From assembly GCA_033239125.1 (NCBI GenBank), contig BSWB01000003.1:137802320-137866319 (forward strand): a stretch of 64,000 nucleotides of DNA, in the 5' to 3' direction. Position numbers and translations under genes: made by a program. Below are positions 61,401-64,000 of the stretch, one piece after another. This DNA comes from Fagopyrum homotropicum. Its lineage: Eukaryota > Streptophyta > Magnoliopsida > Caryophyllales > Polygonaceae. The notes under the pieces are model-generated. The model did no database searches and was not told the origin of the DNA. It saw nothing but the letters and a program-made list of their open reading frames with translations. The stretch's first letter is position 1. Every line of letters starts with the position of its first letter.

Positions 61401-62451
61401 AGGTGACCCCAATCATCACGAGACCTAAGTCATCAACACCGACGGTCCATGCAAAGGGAACTGCAAGGGGATGATAACTAAAGTCATCCGAACTACAAAG
61501 ACACTTACCAACTATCGTTGAATACTTGGAATGACTATTTAGGTCAAGATGAATGACCCAGTTGGGCTCGAGAAGTAGAGTTAGTCTAAGGAAACAAAAG
61601 TGTGGAAGATAAAACGAATTAGCAAAGTATGAAAGGATTAATCGAGCAGATGATTCTCACCAAGAATTTAACGCCAGTATAGGTATGAGAAGAGTAAGTC
61701 CGGGATATTGAGATAAGTGAATTATAGACTGACCGACGTCAGCTAAGGACGTGTAAGTGTTGGTTTTGACGAGTAGGTACTATTAAAAAGAGACATTGAT
61801 GACTGCGGATTTTAGAGATAACCTTACCGATGCCTTGGAAGATTTACCAAGTAGGCAACGACAACTTTCTGGGGTGATCTAAGGATATGGAGAGAATCGG
61901 GTTAGAAGTTGCTTGTTGGTTGATTAAGAACAGACTACGGTTGAGTAAGAGGGTAAAGGTCTGTTTGAAGAGGATCTTGCTAGTATTAGAAGCAAAGTAT
62001 AGGCGGGAGTTGGGTAAATCATGTTGACCCTTAGAAAGACGCCATTGTGACTAATGGGTGTTACACCAGAAGCGTGGTAGACCCACGGATGAAGAAAATC
62101 AATGTTAGGTTAACTATGATTTCAAGTTAAGGAATTAGAGATCTATATGAAAAGGTCCACTTGGGAGTGTGATATGTTTTGAGTTATATAAATTTAGAAG
62201 CTTGACAAAAAGTAGGTGAAAATCCACTAATTAAGGAACGACCCGATTAGGTCACATTGAGGAAACCGGGCCAAGCAGTTTGTATTACAAAGAGCATTAG
62301 GCACTTACTAAAGTGCCGACAGAAGTTTAAGATCATTATTTCAGAATCGATAGTCGGTAACTTTCGAAAGGAAAAAGCAAGTGGGCCAATGGGAGGAAAA
62401 GTTTGGTTGAGTCATCAAGAGAGCTGAAAATAAGTTTAGAAAACCAACCCG

Positions 62452-62715
62452 TTGAGAGAGTATCTACCAAATCCGAGACACATCCGTAGTCATGAGGATC
62501 TGATAGTTGAGCCCGACCATACTTTTGTAGAATACCCAGTAGCTGTCTTGGAGCACAGGACTAGACGTCTGCGGTCCAAGGAGATACCTATGTTGAGGAT
62601 CCAGTGGTCTAGACGAGGAGCTGATGAGGCCACTTGGGAGACCGAGGAGAGTATTAGACGTAATTATCCCGAGTTCTTTGCGGGGTTTGATGTCACTTCT
62701 GTATCGACGAGTTAG
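62452..62715 (+). pseudogene. Integrase tail and chromodomain remnant (third A)
   Basis: Same 87-codon remnant, opening at TTG. Confidence 0.8.
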
Positions 62716-62909
62716 TACTCGGACGTTGTGTTGTTTGACCATTCATGTTTTATATTGGATTGAGTAATTATATTTTAATGTGATACGTGTCTGAGTATGA
62801 TGATTGAATAGTTGCGTGATAGAAAACAGAAATTTTAAGAAATTAAGATTTACAAAGAAAGTCGAATGATTAGTTACATTATTCTAAGTTTCGGGACGAA
62901 ACTTATTTT

Positions 62910-62916
62910 AAGGGGG
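62910..62916 (+). other. Polypurine tract (third A)
   Basis: AAGGGGG six bases before LTR 7. Confidence 0.8.
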
Positions 62917-62922
62917 CACTGA

Positions 62923-63087
62923 TGTAATAACCGAAAATTTTAAAATTTCGTTTATTACCGGATCAAACCGGATTCCGATCCGCAAACCATAATTCCTTTA
63001 AATAAAATTAAACAATATTAAATTCGATCACTTTATGTAACCTTGATTCACATAAAATGACAAATTAGGTAACCCGTAAATAATTCC

Positions 63088-63118
<31 letters not shown>

Positions 63119-64000
63119 CGAGGAATGGTTCCGAACGAATTTAGTTTATCCGTTCAGCTCATCTTTGAATTTGAAGAACATGCCATTAATGGGCCCAAGG
63201 ACCCTCTGCCGGCCCACTATAGAGGAAGAGCAAGCGGCTGTCCATTTTGACTCTCCAGCCTACAAGTCTTTCTTAACCACTCCCTTAACCCTAATCCTTC
63301 CCCTTAATCATGCTTAACCTATTCTACCTACAACTCCTACGCGCCGTCACCTTCATCTTCCTCCTGTACCATCGACTGAAACGAAGGGCGCCAGCTTCGA
63401 CCCCCAGCATCCCAAGCAACTACCACCGAGCCAGACGGCCGTCCCTGCGCGGAGCCTGTTTCGTCTTCACGGACCGGTGAGTATCGACTTCTCCTACTTC
63501 TTTCGAAACAAACCGAAGTTGAAGGATTTCTGTTGCACAGCAGCGACGCACGATCCCGCTACTCAATCGACCCTGCACCACCAGCGCCGCCGTCGGGATT
63601 TCTGTTGCACCTCCTTCTCTCGCCAGCCGGAGTGTACCGTTGTTGCCGTTTTCGAGTTACAAGCGCCGAAGGTAAACGTACTTCACGTCTTCTTCGTCAT
63701 TTCCTTTCACGCAGACTCGATCGAGAGATGTTCATCGACTCCCTTGTGACTAGTACTCCGCAGGTTCGAAGAGTCTCTAACCGAACGCTGCTCCGATCGA
63801 ACCAGGTTCCCGCTCCCTCTCTCGGTGCGTGACGTAGCGTTGGACGGGTGAGTAACCCTCTTCAATGTACTGTTATATACGTGGTATATCAGCATATAGA
63901 AGTAGGAAAGGAAATGTATAAGTGTATATATATATATATATATGTATAAGTTAGTGCAGTGTATGTAGATACTATATATATATATGTTTGCGTAAAGATA
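62923..64000 (+). repeat. Family A LTR 7 (3' type, truncated by the window)
   Basis: The first 1078 bases carry the three leading 3'-type alleles and CCTATTCT. The sequence leaves the window before the second TA microsatellite. Confidence 0.93.

Larger units (their letters stand above)
58457..62922 (+). mobile_element. Family A interior, copy in third A element
   Basis: 4466 bp, with the primer site at 58460-58473 and purine tract at 62910-62916. It matches the consensus of the other interiors. Confidence 0.88.
55835..64000 (+). mobile_element. Family A element, third copy (partial), nested in B LTR 3
   Basis: LTR 55835-58456, interior 58457-62922 and a second LTR from 62923 to the window edge. 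The first LTR is 5' type and the second begins with 3'-type alleles, so this is a normal A element as far as can be seen. Whether it has two or more LTRs cannot be told here. Confidence 0.9.

Noticed and set aside
15623..64000. Possibility that regularly spaced repeats represent a CRISPR-like or other defence array
   Set aside because: The repeats are kilobase LTRs with primer sites, purine tracts and target duplications in plant DNA; retrotransposon recombination explains them.

Overview
This window is nuclear DNA of a flowering plant, probably a eudicot, although the species cannot be fixed from sequence alone. It is intergenic and made almost entirely of long terminal repeat (LTR) retrotransposons of the Ty3/gypsy superfamily. 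The evidence is a set of long TG...CA repeats, primer sites complementary to initiator-methionine tRNA, purine tracts before LTRs, 5-bp target duplications, and recognisable but broken gag, protease, reverse transcriptase, RNase H, integrase and chromodomain sequences. I see no intact host gene, tRNA, rRNA, CRISPR array or bacterial feature.

Left part (1-15,120): a pile of old, mutually nested fragments. From left to right these are: a partial minus-strand Tekay/Del-type LTR (family D, 1-2515); the 3' end and LTR of a Tat/Athila-type element on the plus strand (2516-5195, LTR 'E'); the reverse transcriptase start, protease and gag zinc-knuckle region of a minus-strand Tekay element (family C, 5196-about 6635); a plus-strand Athila integrase pseudogene (6651-about 8034) next to a minus-strand Tat/Athila-type LTR 'F' (8058-9807), both splitting the gag of C; the rest of C gag, its primer site and its LTR (9808-12155); and about 2.8 kb of AT-rich sequence with nothing recognisable (12156-15000).

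Right part (15,121-64,000): a very young higher-order array. Tekay family B (LTR about 2.13 kb, internal 4680 bp, all coding domains broken) is tandemly repeated as LTR-internal-LTR-internal-LTR. Every one of the three B LTRs carries a second Tekay-like element, family A, at exactly the same site, after the same 5-bp ATAAA. Family A has LTRs of about 2.62-2.66 kb and an almost non-coding 4.47 kb interior with only a chromodomain remnant. The first B LTR holds an A array with three LTRs and two interiors. The second holds a normal two-LTR A. The third holds at least LTR-interior-LTR and runs off the window. Diagnostic substitutions show that the middle LTR of the three-LTR array is a 3'-LTR/5'-LTR hybrid, so the array grew by unequal LTR-LTR recombination. 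The most informative aspects are this recombination history, the non-autonomous nature of A, and a local error-rich stretch (about 41,140-43,810) that looks like unpolished assembly. I found no undescribed gene system; the novelty here is structural.
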